DNA from: Saprospiraceae bacterium
GTDB lineage: Bacteria > Bacteroidota > Bacteroidia > Chitinophagales > Saprospiraceae
Direction: 5' to 3'
Assembly: GCA_007125435.1 (NCBI GenBank)
Contig: SLDF01000382.1
Coordinates: forward strand, 1-7,371
Length of the DNA stretch: 7,371 nt
Part shown: positions 1-7,174 of the stretch, piece by piece
How the letters are laid out: each line of letters opens with the position of its first letter
Numbering within the stretch: position 1 is the stretch's first letter
Notes under the pieces: generated by a model
Seen by the model: the letters and a program-made list of their open reading frames with translations, nothing else
Database searches by the model: none
What the model was told of the DNA's origin: nothing
Position numbers and translations under genes: made by a program

Positions 1-443
1 AAGAAGAAGAAGAAGAAAGCCCGGAGGAATCTAAAGACGATATGACTGTATCAGATGTAGAAGAAGAGCCTGCGAATATGGTACCATCTGAAACCGAAGT
101 CAAAAGCTCAAACGGTGCTGAAGTAGATGAAGAGGTAGTAATGGAGCTGTTTGAAATGGAAGTTGCTAAAGAACTATCTGACAAACTGAGCCAAAGTCCA
201 ATATCCGATCTAACAAAAGCTCTTGGTATCAATGATCGATTACTAACCGTAAATGAGCTTTTTGGAGGTGACTTTTCTTCCTTTGATGAGTCCTTTAGAA
301 AGCTTAATACCATGGACTCGTTCGAAGAAGCGAAATCTTACCTAATGGAAGAGATTGTCCTTCAGCACAACTGGATAGATCCCAGTAAAAAAGCCAGGGC
401 AAAGCGGTTCATAAAGTTTGTGAGGCGGAGATATCTAAACTAA
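1..443 (+). CDS. Acidic conserved hypothetical protein, 3' part (runs off the left edge)
   Basis: The reading frame is open from the first full codon (position 3) to the TAA at 441-443, giving 146 visible residues. It continues leftward through a GAA-repeat coding for five glutamates, so the ATG at 42 is probably internal and the true start lies outside the window. The first 60 or so residues are low-complexity and rich in Glu, Asp and Ser, with no membrane segment. The last 80 are compact and contain a DLTKALGINDR stretch, then NELFGGD, and a C-terminal basic FIKFVRRRYLN. From memory, this C-terminal pattern resembles a conserved domain at the end of many uncharacterised Bacteroidota proteins, usually after a variable acidic or membrane region. 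No function is known to me. The rhomboid gene follows after 20 bp on the same strand, so co-transcription is likely. Confidence 0.8.
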   Translation, partial: EEEEESPEESKDDMTVSDVEEEPANMVPSETEVKSSNGAEVDEEVVMELFEMEVAKELSDKLSQSPISDLTKALGINDRLLTVNELFGGDFSSFDESFRKLNTMDSFEEAKSYLMEEIVLQHNWIDPSKKARAKRFIKFVRRRYLN

Positions 444-463
444 TAAGACCCAAGACAAAAAAC

Positions 464-1138
464 ATGGTAAAGACCTCAGGAAGATTCATAAAAAGCCTCA
501 AAGTAGGCTTAATGTTTTTGGCAATCATATGGACCGTACACATGATCCAATGGGTGCTAAATATTTCCTTTTATCAAATCGGCGGTGTCTACCCCAGGAC
601 GATTAGCGGCATGCCCGGTATACTGCTCTCTCCCTTCTTACATGGTAGCTTTATGCATTTGATTAACAACTCTGCACCTCTACTTGTATTGACAGTCATA
701 ATCATTTACTTTTTCAAGGATGTTGCTACTGAAAGTCTATTGCTCATATATGTACTCACAGGTGTCATGGTTTGGCTTTTTGCAAGACCGGTTTATCATA
801 TTGGGGCAAGCGGAGTCGTCTATGGCATGGTATCTTTCGTGTTTTGGTGCGGTATATTTGTGCGCAATATAAAGACCATCATACTCGCTCTCATCGTGGC
901 TATATTGTACAGTGGTATGTTTTTAGGCGTTCTACCCAATCAAGAAGGCATATCATGGGAGAGTCATCTCATGGGAGGGATCATTGGTATTTTTGTTGCT
1001 TACATCATGCGCGATAAAATCAAAAGTCTGGATCCTCCTGAGCAGCCAAAATGGGAAGACGAAGAACCTTCAAGATACTTTTTTGACAGAGATGTATTCG
1101 GAGAAGATAGCAACGACGATAACTACTGGAGAACTTGA
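464..1138 (+). CDS. Rhomboid-family intramembrane serine protease
   Basis: This is a polytopic inner-membrane protease that cleaves transmembrane substrates within the bilayer. The 224-residue protein has six predicted membrane helices at about residues 14-34, 62-84, 90-107, 115-133, 136-158 and 164-183, the basic bacterial rhomboid core. The active-site signatures are intact: HxxxN in helix 2 (H65, N69), GASG in helix 4 with nucleophile S116, and H168 in helix 6 (SHLMGG) completing the Ser-His dyad. The first loop has the YPRT-SGMPGI-LSPFLHG pattern typical of one prokaryotic rhomboid subgroup. After the last helix comes a soluble tail of about 40 residues, very acidic and rich in aromatics, with no recognised domain. 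The ATG at 464 lies 20 bp after the preceding stop and lacks a clear ribosome-binding site. The family and catalytic competence are well supported; the substrate is unknown. Confidence 0.93.
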   Translation: MVKTSGRFIKSLKVGLMFLAIIWTVHMIQWVLNISFYQIGGVYPRTISGMPGILLSPFLHGSFMHLINNSAPLLVLTVIIIYFFKDVATESLLLIYVLTGVMVWLFARPVYHIGASGVVYGMVSFVFWCGIFVRNIKTIILALIVAILYSGMFLGVLPNQEGISWESHLMGGIIGIFVAYIMRDKIKSLDPPEQPKWEDEEPSRYFFDRDVFGEDSNDDNYWRT

Positions 1139-1188
1139 TGTAGATCAGCTAGTCGGACTGAAAGTACCCCTAAGTCTTAATAACTTTA

Positions 1189-4100
1189 CTAGACATATTT
1201 GCTGCGAAGAAAGTAGGTCAGACCGAATATTAAAGCCGCTAATAATAACAACCAGAGATACGCATAGTCCACCCATCTTTTTACAGGCTCATCATCCCCA
1301 TAATACACTAATCCTGCCCAGTAATATGGATGTTGAAAAACCGCAGGCGATGTCTTCAGGAATTCTTTTTTGGCTGCAGTCAATGCCTCACCCTTACCCA
1401 TTCCTTTTTTTAGATTCTCATAAAACAAAACCATAATCTCACGGGTAGAGCTATCATTGACTTGCCACAAACTGATGACTTGATTATTTATTCCGGCATA
1501 AGCAAATGCTCTACCGAGGCTACCTATCCCTTCTCCGGTCTGAAGTTTGCCTGCACCAGTGTTACAAGCACTCAGAACAATCAATTCTGCTTCTAATCGT
1601 AAATTGACTATTTCACTTGAGTATAGGACGCCATCTTCTTGCGCTTCACGGTCGTAAAAATATAATCGAGATTGGTCAGGTCGTTCGGCATCAATAACAC
1701 CATGTGTAGCTAGATGAATGATATCTGCCACTGGTGCCATAGTCTTAAACCTTTCTTCTGTAGCATCTTCAAACAAAAAAACCTGACTTTTAAAAATATT
1801 GGACACATCTAAGACCTCTTGCTCTGACTCCGGGAGGTAAGTCAATTGAGAACGATCGTTATCTATTGTTCCATTGGGCATTCCTCTTTTTTGATAGTCA
1901 AATACCGGAGCCATTAGCAATTGTTCCCGAACTTTACGTGAATTCCCCTTTTGATGAATGCTGTGGGAATAATGATACCTGACAGAAAAATTTTCCAATA
2001 GATATCTGCCCTTATACTTTAAAATTTCAAAAGGTAGAAAGCCTAAAACATCATCAGGCATGATGATCAGTTTAGACTTATCATCAGTTAGAACCTCTTC
2101 TAGAAGCAATTTGCCCAAATTTTCGCATAGTGAATCTAAAACATTCAGATTGCTTTTGTTTACAAGCTCTTCATTTAGTCTGCCTGTAGTTCGTCTGATG
2201 CGAACTGGGTCTTCAAGTTTGTAAAGCTTACTTTCTTTGTTATCGATGGTCAGCACAAATGCATGGTCTTCCCCCAAAAAGTAACTGATAGCCAGTGTTT
2301 CTTCATCGAGTTGCTTTTGTACACTAGGTAGGTCTATTTTAGTAGGACTGTATACCATGTTATAATACTCTGGAAAGTCCGACCTGATCGCATCTAGCAG
2401 TTTATTCAAGCTATCCTGCATTTGATTGTATCCTTCAAGGGCGTGATCATACTTCCTACTGTCTTCTACTCTATCCAGATTGGCCAATAGTTGACTGTAA
2501 TAAGCCAATGAATCCTGAAGCATTTTCTTTCTGTCTATCCAGCTGATGGGCAACCCCATCCATTCACTGGCCTCATCAGCAATGCGCTTTTCATAAAGAA
2601 ACATATTGTTACTTCTCTCCATAGCCAGAAATGATGACTCCAGAGCTTGTGCCTCATTTCCAGTGGACATGTTATGCAGAATGCGGTATTCATGCCTCCA
2701 TTTCATCTGGCTGGACAGTTTCCTTCTAGTCCTTATATCATCAAATCGGTATTTCAAAAACTGACTAAGAGAGTCTGCAATTGGCAATAAGTATTCTACA
2801 CCTTGTTCCCTTCTCTCCTGGTCGGTTGTATATTGAGCACTAGTCTCATACCTCATCTTTAGCCGCAGCATACCAATAAGCACTGAGGGGAGCTCGATTT
2901 TTTCAAACTCGTACGGTGTGCTCAGATCATAGTTGATACTGTTAAAAGCTTCCTGCAGTTTATTTTCAAACGCCTCTATATTGCCGACATCAAGATAGTA
3001 CTCGGCCAAAATGGTATAAGCCTCTCCAAGGTGAATGTGTGTAGTACGGTCCAGATCTTTCCAATTTTTAATAGCGGTATTCAAATACTCCAGTCCTGCT
3101 TCGTACTGATTTAACTTCATATAGCAGGCACCAATACTCTTGCTAGTAGTCGCTATCTCATCGTGAGGCTCATCGAGGTGGATGTGCATGACAGCCAGAC
3201 TTTTTTTATAGTAATCAATAGCCGCCTCGTACAGTTGTCGGGAGTAATGACTGTCACCAAGTCCCCGGTAAGTATACATATGCCGTGGATGGTCTTCACC
3301 AAATTCCTTGTCTATGATGTCTCTTAGTTTGAAGTTATATTCATCTGCTTCTTCGTATCGTTCTAAGGCTACATTAATAGTAGCTAGATTGCTGTAGTTG
3401 GTAATCAAAGACGGTGACCAATCGTCGTATTTTTTACGTTTATGCTCCAGGCTTTTTAATAGATGATACTCACTTTTACCATAGTCTCCCATCCTGTAAT
3501 AAGCCACAGCAATGTTATTATGAAAAACTGTAATCTGGTCAAAGTTATCTGTAGCCTCCGCTATCTCCAGTATGGACTTGTAGATACTAATGGCTTTGCG
3601 CAGCTGATGAGCATCACCATGTGACCCAGCCTCTTCTGACAAGACCCTTATTGTCAGTTCATCTCTCTTGCTCTCGTCTACTTCGTCTATTAAGCCCTTT
3701 ATTTTTTCTAAGTAGAAGAAGGCAGAATCTGTCACTGCTGTCACTCGAAATACAGCCACCATTCTAAAGTATATCTTGATCCTCCTCTCAGCGTCATGAG
3801 AATCATATTCGTGCAGAGTCTCCAGAATATCTCGAGCTAATTCCAGGCTCTTTTTATACTCAAATGCTGCACCCAGATGATAAAGATAAGTATTGGCTAT
3901 ATCTACTTTGAGTGGAATAGTTTCATCCGTTTCAGGACAGCTCAATATCAAGTCCCAGGCTTTTTTTGTTGTCTCATTTGAAGCCTCTACTTGTGCTGCG
4001 TACTGTTGAGCCAAGCTTATCATATGAAGAACTTCTGCACTGTCCTTTCGACTTAACTGTTCTGTTGCCAGATGCCTGCCTCCTTCTTCTATGACTAATT

Positions 4101-4227
4101 CATAAGCTTTGTCGCTCAGTAGTACCTTTAGACTGTCTATGGATACACTCTGGCCTTTTAACCCTACAGTAAAAAAAGTCATTATAAATAGTAAATCCCA
4201 GACTATGTGCTTATATCTAAAAGCCAT
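1189..4227 (-). CDS. Secreted or membrane-anchored TPR-CHAT caspase-like protein
   Basis: The 1012-residue protein begins with a signal-peptide-like segment: basic residues, a hydrophobic run at about 9-22, and possible cleavage near G25/Q26. Helical repeats follow, with TPR-like units at about 232-265, 274-307, 317-349, 358-391 and 400-430, plus more degenerate helical sequence on either side. A C-terminal CHAT domain (about 640-978) belongs to the caspase/separase-like cysteine peptidase clan. The predicted dyad is present: H842 in HLATHG and C888 in LSACNTG, followed by the TGEGIGSLGRAFAYAG and SLWQVNDSST blocks and a HPYYWAGLVYYGD end motif. Residues 986-1006 form a hydrophobic helix, followed by RSKYV. 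Signal peptide plus C-terminal helix with positive residues after it predict a type I topology, with TPR and CHAT in the periplasm (inference). TPR usually recognises a partner or substrate and CHAT cuts. No substrate candidate is adjacent. The gene converges on the rhomboid gene. Confidence 0.92.
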   Translation of the reverse strand: MAFRYKHIVWDLLFIMTFFTVGLKGQSVSIDSLKVLLSDKAYELVIEEGGRHLATEQLSRKDSAEVLHMISLAQQYAAQVEASNETTKKAWDLILSCPETDETIPLKVDIANTYLYHLGAAFEYKKSLELARDILETLHEYDSHDAERRIKIYFRMVAVFRVTAVTDSAFFYLEKIKGLIDEVDESKRDELTIRVLSEEAGSHGDAHQLRKAISIYKSILEIAEATDNFDQITVFHNNIAVAYYRMGDYGKSEYHLLKSLEHKRKKYDDWSPSLITNYSNLATINVALERYEEADEYNFKLRDIIDKEFGEDHPRHMYTYRGLGDSHYSRQLYEAAIDYYKKSLAVMHIHLDEPHDEIATTSKSIGACYMKLNQYEAGLEYLNTAIKNWKDLDRTTHIHLGEAYTILAEYYLDVGNIEAFENKLQEAFNSINYDLSTPYEFEKIELPSVLIGMLRLKMRYETSAQYTTDQERREQGVEYLLPIADSLSQFLKYRFDDIRTRRKLSSQMKWRHEYRILHNMSTGNEAQALESSFLAMERSNNMFLYEKRIADEASEWMGLPISWIDRKKMLQDSLAYYSQLLANLDRVEDSRKYDHALEGYNQMQDSLNKLLDAIRSDFPEYYNMVYSPTKIDLPSVQKQLDEETLAISYFLGEDHAFVLTIDNKESKLYKLEDPVRIRRTTGRLNEELVNKSNLNVLDSLCENLGKLLLEEVLTDDKSKLIIMPDDVLGFLPFEILKYKGRYLLENFSVRYHYSHSIHQKGNSRKVREQLLMAPVFDYQKRGMPNGTIDNDRSQLTYLPESEQEVLDVSNIFKSQVFLFEDATEERFKTMAPVADIIHLATHGVIDAERPDQSRLYFYDREAQEDGVLYSSEIVNLRLEAELIVLSACNTGAGKLQTGEGIGSLGRAFAYAGINNQVISLWQVNDSSTREIMVLFYENLKKGMGKGEALTAAKKEFLKTSPAVFQHPYYWAGLVYYGDDEPVKRWVDYAYLWLLLLAALIFGLTYFLRSKYV

Positions 4228-4574
4228 CTAAAAACACTCTTGGTCAATATTATCCGCCTAATTTACAGAACACAAATCGTAAATACATTATTAAGTAGGT
4301 TTATTTTTCATTAAGATAAGCATATTCATTGTGACGGACAGGGTATATATAAAAGAATGCTATCTTATAACATAATTCATATCCTTACTATCAGCATTAA
4401 ACCCGCTTTATGCATCAGCGATGTGAAAGGGTGGCGACGTCAGGAGCCAGACTCTACGCAACGATAGTGGAGTAGAGGCCGACCGTTCAGGGAGCCCTGT
4501 AACGTAGCGACCCGACGACGACAGGAGGAGGGTGATGCCCAAAGCAAAAAAAATACAAACTCAATGACTTTGTT
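4228..4574. other. 347-bp intergenic region between mtfA-like and TPR-CHAT genes
   Basis: No credible coding sequence lies here. The left part (4228-4410) is AT-rich and forms the upstream region of the TPR-CHAT gene. On the - strand it contains TACGATTTG (4277-4269 region), close to the Bacteroidota -7 box TAnnTTTG but with one extra base and no well-placed TTG upstream, so I do not call a promoter. The right part holds the GC-rich structured repeat copy A (4411-4543), followed by an A-rich stretch up to the mtfA-like stop codon. I see no convincing intrinsic terminator apart from whatever the repeat itself may do. Confidence 0.6.
4411..4543 (+). repeat. Structured intergenic repeat, copy A (133 bp)
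   Basis: This GC-rich block (79 of 133 bases are G or C) sits in AT-rich flanks and matches copy B at 7010-7144 on the opposite strand. Shared blocks include TGCATCAGCG at the 5' end, GTGGCGA, GAGCCAGA, GCCGACCGTTCAGGGAGC, TAGCGACCCGA and GAGGGTGATGCCCAAA at the 3' end; 58 of 66 positions agree across 4478-4543. Its two ends can pair (GCATCA 4412-4417 with TGATGC 4533-4538). An internal hairpin has the stem CTCTAC (4452-4457) with GTAGAG (4472-4477) around a 14-nt loop. A further hairpin is possible around CAGG-GAGC-CCTG (4489-4500). GGGT-GC-ACGT near 4430-4440 could pair, with two mismatches, to 4502-4513. It has no reading frame of note. It lies antisense to the flanking genes, between the mtfA-like stop and the TPR-CHAT start. 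The type (REP/MITE-like DNA repeat or structured RNA) is unresolved. Confidence 0.85.
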
Positions 4575-5396
4575 CTATGCGTTAAAAACGTTTGCCAGCG
4601 CCTGGTATCGCCCAGGGTCAAGAGTCTGAAACGCATCGGGGTAGCAGAAGAAGCAAACTATGGCATATTGGAGATAATTAATGTCGCGATATCCATTTAT
4701 CTGCATGACCTGATCGATGGTGAAGCCCGGACCAATATCCTCTAAAAGCTTCTTGTCATTCTCGTCGAATGACGGTAGATTCACCGGCCTAAAAACTTCC
4801 AAATATACTGCGGCAAACTCATAAAAGCCGATGGGAAAAACTGTGGCAGGCTCTCTGAAAGATGCAAGGAATTGCTCCAAAGAAAACAACAAAACAGCAT
4901 CTTCTAAATGTGTCTCCGAGGTGTGCAAGTAAGGATGATCAGGGGTCGGAAAGCTATTCTTATAAAAGTAAATCCTTTCGAAAGGCATCATCAAATACTC
5001 GTCACCATCTGTATTCTCTGTCATGCGGATGGGAATACTTGCCAGCATGGTCTTAATGTCAAGAGGAAGGTCTGCTTCATTAAAAAACCTGATATCATGT
5101 GCGCGCGGGTACAATACTAGGCGATTGATAAGCTTCTTTTTTGTAAAATCATCTTTGGACTTTAGCTGGGGCCAAAACTGATAGATGATCTTCAGTAGTT
5201 TATCATCCATTTTTGGTGGCCACTTTTTCCAAAAACGCCAATTGATTTGTGGCTCGAATATCATGATGATAACAATAGGAATCACGCCAACTGCTATCCA
5301 TACACTCAGATAAATCAAGTCATGGACAAAGATCCTATACAAAGTAATGACAATGAGTACAATAAATGGCAGAGCCAAAAGCCGGGCGTAATTCAT
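4575..5396 (-). CDS. Membrane-anchored MtfA (M90)-like protein, probable inactive peptidase
   Basis: The 273-residue protein starts with two hydrophobic helices (about 5-25 and 28-47) and then a soluble domain. The soluble part follows the layout of the MtfA/M90 zinc peptidase family: FTKKKLINRLVLY, then PFERIYFYKNSF (family: I-hYP-F), then LEDAVLLFSLEQFLASFREPA (family: GPVVLSW-V--G---P-), then the active-site helix and a CFFCYPDAFQTLDPGRYQAL end (family: FF--P--F----P-LY--L). Where the family has HEFAH-LD, this protein has Y192-E-F-A-A196 followed by VYLE. Both zinc histidines are therefore replaced, while the catalytic-position Glu193 remains. The distal glutamate ligand also seems lost (N240 by my alignment). 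It is therefore probably a non-catalytic family member. In E. coli MtfA binds the glucose repressor Mlc; that role cannot be assumed here. It follows gap by 78 bp with its own promoter candidate. Confidence 0.72.
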   Translation of the reverse strand: MNYARLLALPFIVLIVITLYRIFVHDLIYLSVWIAVGVIPIVIIMIFEPQINWRFWKKWPPKMDDKLLKIIYQFWPQLKSKDDFTKKKLINRLVLYPRAHDIRFFNEADLPLDIKTMLASIPIRMTENTDGDEYLMMPFERIYFYKNSFPTPDHPYLHTSETHLEDAVLLFSLEQFLASFREPATVFPIGFYEFAAVYLEVFRPVNLPSFDENDKKLLEDIGPGFTIDQVMQINGYRDINYLQYAIVCFFCYPDAFQTLDPGRYQALANVFNA

Positions 5397-5421
5397 AATA
5401 ATTCAACGTTTATAATAGCCG

Positions 5422-5448
5422 CAAAAGTACAGCCACTAGAATCGGCAA
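5422..5448 (-). promoter_or_regulatory. Bacteroidota-type promoter for the mtfA-like gene
   Basis: On the - strand TACTTTTG (5429-5422) matches the Bacteroidota -7 consensus TAnnTTTG exactly and is followed by C, as is common. A TTG (5448-5446) lies 16 nt upstream, slightly short of the usual spacing for the -33 element. Transcription would begin near 5415 and leave a leader of roughly 20 nt before the ATG at 5396. It sits in the 78-bp gap after gap, so the mtfA-like gene can be transcribed independently, though read-through from gap is not excluded. Confidence 0.6.
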
Positions 5449-5474
5449 CCGAAAGCTTTTTCTTTAGTCTAGCT

Positions 5475-6947
5475 CTAATAATAACACTTTCTTCTCACTC
5501 CGGCAATATGCTTAGCTAACCTGATAACCTGACAGGTATAGCCAAACTCATTGTCATACCACGCATATACAACAGCAGAGCAACCATCATCAGAGACTAT
5601 GGTCGATGGTGCATCAATAACCGAGGTGGCCACACTTCCTACGGCATGACTGCTGACAAACTCCTCCGATGTAGAGACATGCATTTGCTCTGCTAATGCA
5701 CCCTGAAGGGAGGCGTCTTTTAGCAAATCATTGATGGCTTCTGCCGTAGTTGGCTTATTGAATGTGAGGTTCATGATAGCAAGTGATACATTCGGCGTGG
5801 GTACTCTGACGGCATTTCCGGTCAATCGGCCCTGTAGACGTGGCAAAACCTTTGATACTGCAACACCGGCGCCGGTCGAAGTCAATACCATATTGATCGC
5901 AGCTGCCCTACCTCTTCTTGGCTTCTTGTGAAAATTGTCCAATAGATTTTGGTCACTAGTGTATGCATGTATTGTCTCTATATGTCCTTTCTCAATGATA
6001 AAGGCCTCATCCAACACCTTTAAAGGTGGTACTATAGCATTAGTGGTGCATGAGGCTGCAGAGGATACGATGAGCTCTCCATCGTCAAAGCGCTCTTGGT
6101 TGACACCGTACACTATATTGGGAATATCCTTGCCTGGAGCTGTCAACATTACATGTGTAATACCCGGCCTGATATGTCTACTAAGAGATGCCTCGTCTCG
6201 CCACATACCGGTATTATCGATGACCATACCATTACTAATCCCATATCCTGTATAGTCTATATCTTCAGGGCTATTGGCATAGATAATTGCCACACGATTA
6301 CCATTTATAATCAGTGAATGTCCGTCATCTGCCACCTCTACAGTGCCTCTGAATTCACCATGGACAGAATCTGTGCGAAGCAGTGCAGCTCTTTTTTCTG
6401 CCTCTTTATACATATCGTTCATCTTTGGCCTTATGACAATTGCTTTGAGTCGCAGCTGCTCACCACGACCCGTCTGTGTAATGATTCTCCTGGCTGCAAT
6501 GCGTCCTATCCTGCCAAATCCATACAAGACAACATCCTTAGGTACCAGTTCGCTATTACTTCCTGTTGCTATAAAATCCTTCAACTGATCATGGACGAAG
6601 ACTTGTATGTCTTTTCGATCAGTTTTCTTCCACTGCAGGACCAACTTACCTATATCAATTCTCGAAGGTGCTAAATTTTCAATTTGGGCAATTGCCTTAG
6701 TTACGGCAAGACAGTCAGATATCTTTAGCGGCTGATCAACATAATTAACTGCAATCAATTGATCATTTAATATCTCAGATGGTCTGGAGTCAAAAATATC
6801 CTTTCTGAAAAGAACAATGTCGATAGACTTGTCAAATCGTAAATCGCCAATAATCTTTAATAGCTCTAATGCCATCTTCTCCTGCTCGTGCCAGGATGAG
6901 AGTGTGTTGTCAAATGCTTCTGCGTAGTTGTTTGTGATGTCCTCCAT
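5475..6947 (-). CDS. gap: Glyceraldehyde-3-phosphate dehydrogenase, long N-extended type
   Basis: The enzyme interconverts glyceraldehyde 3-phosphate and 1,3-bisphosphoglycerate in glycolysis and gluconeogenesis, in the cytoplasm. At 490 residues it is much longer than the usual 330-340. The first 135 or so residues are an extension that, from memory, also occurs in the long GAPDHs of Bacteroidota and some proteobacteria. The Rossmann motif GFGRIGR is at 143-149. The catalytic cysteine is C300 in SAASCTTN and the general-base histidine is H327 in IHAYTSDQN. NTGMWRD, RRGRAAAINMV, RVPTPNVS and WYDNEFGY are all present, so it should be active. The usual Asp that selects NAD after the second strand is missing (the strand ends KAIVIRP), which could allow NADP use. 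The second cysteine of the common SCTTNC motif is Ala304. The ATG at 6947 lacks a Shine-Dalgarno sequence. Its upstream region carries repeat copy B. Confidence 0.96.
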   Translation of the reverse strand: MEDITNNYAEAFDNTLSSWHEQEKMALELLKIIGDLRFDKSIDIVLFRKDIFDSRPSEILNDQLIAVNYVDQPLKISDCLAVTKAIAQIENLAPSRIDIGKLVLQWKKTDRKDIQVFVHDQLKDFIATGSNSELVPKDVVLYGFGRIGRIAARRIITQTGRGEQLRLKAIVIRPKMNDMYKEAEKRAALLRTDSVHGEFRGTVEVADDGHSLIINGNRVAIIYANSPEDIDYTGYGISNGMVIDNTGMWRDEASLSRHIRPGITHVMLTAPGKDIPNIVYGVNQERFDDGELIVSSAASCTTNAIVPPLKVLDEAFIIEKGHIETIHAYTSDQNLLDNFHKKPRRGRAAAINMVLTSTGAGVAVSKVLPRLQGRLTGNAVRVPTPNVSLAIMNLTFNKPTTAEAINDLLKDASLQGALAEQMHVSTSEEFVSSHAVGSVATSVIDAPSTIVSDDGCSAVVYAWYDNEFGYTCQVIRLAKHIAGVRRKCYY

Positions 6948-6975
6948 ATGTCAATTTGTGTTTTTGTTAGATAAT

Positions 6976-6987
6976 ACCTCTTATCAA
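6976..6987 (+). repeat. 12-bp direct repeat, left arm
   Basis: ACCTCTTATCAA occurs here and again, identically, at 7175-7186, so the two arms flank structured repeat copy B. The left arm is 22 bp from the element. It may be a target-site duplication or a duplicated regulatory site (on the - strand it reads TTGATAAGAGGT, upstream of gap). Confidence 0.6.
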
Positions 6988-7009
6988 CGGGTGCATTTCA
7001 TTTTGTCGA

Positions 7010-7144
7010 TTTGGGCATCACCCTCTTCCTATCGTCATCGGGTCGCTATGCTTCACAGCTCCCTGAACGGTCGGCCCGGATTCCACATTAGTTCCATCCG
7101 GTCTGGCTCCCTTAGGGTCGCCACTGTTGCGCAGCGCTGATGCA
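7010..7144 (-). repeat. Structured intergenic repeat, copy B (135 bp)
   Basis: This is the second copy of the element at 4411-4543, in inverse orientation. Read on the - strand it starts TGCATCAGCG and ends GAGGGTGATGCCCAAA. The end-to-end pairing GCATCA/TGATGC is conserved. The internal hairpin stem is CCGGAT paired with ATCCGG (7096-7101 with 7076-7081), at exactly the position where copy A has CTCTAC/GTAGAG, with the same 14-nt loop length and a shared loop end (GTGGA). The flanking blocks GAGCCAGA and GCCGACCGTTCAGGGAGC are identical to copy A. The 3' third differs from A by three transitions only. The copy lies upstream of gap, between 12-bp direct repeats. If transcribed from upstream it would fall in the gap leader in the sense direction, whereas copy A is antisense to its neighbours. 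Confidence 0.85.
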
Positions 7145-7174
7145 TGACCAGATAAAAATGACATTCTGAAATAC

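Noticed and set aside
984..1436. A 150-residue + strand ORF across the convergent junction
   Set aside because: It overlaps the well-supported rhomboid 3' end and the CHAT gene 3' end in other frames, and its translation shows no domain-like character.
1189..4227. Type III-E CRISPR (Craspase) association of the TPR-CHAT gene
   Set aside because: There is no Cas7-11-like gene, no CRISPR array and no sigma or Csx30/31-like partner in the window, and the protein appears exported.
4321..4360. Sigma70-like promoter (TTGTGA with TATATAAA) reading toward copy A on the + strand
   Set aside because: The spacing between the two motifs is too short and Bacteroidota use a different -7 box; the AT-rich run explains the TATA match.
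4445..4495. GAGCC...CCGTTC resemblance to group II intron domain V
   Set aside because: The interval is about 45 nt rather than the 34 nt of domain V, the stem pairing differs, GAGCC does not pair fully with CCGTTC, and no maturase gene or domain VI bulge is present.
5935..6674. Several + strand ORFs of 70-120 residues opposite gap, plus shorter ones opposite mtfA-like and within the rhomboid gene
   Set aside because: They lie antisense to, or in another frame of, strongly supported genes, and their translations lack any recognisable motif; they are shadows of the real coding frames.
4411..7144. Integron attC sites
   Set aside because: The two elements are in opposite orientations, show no GTTRRRY core with matching inverse core at their ends, and no integrase or cassette arrangement is seen.
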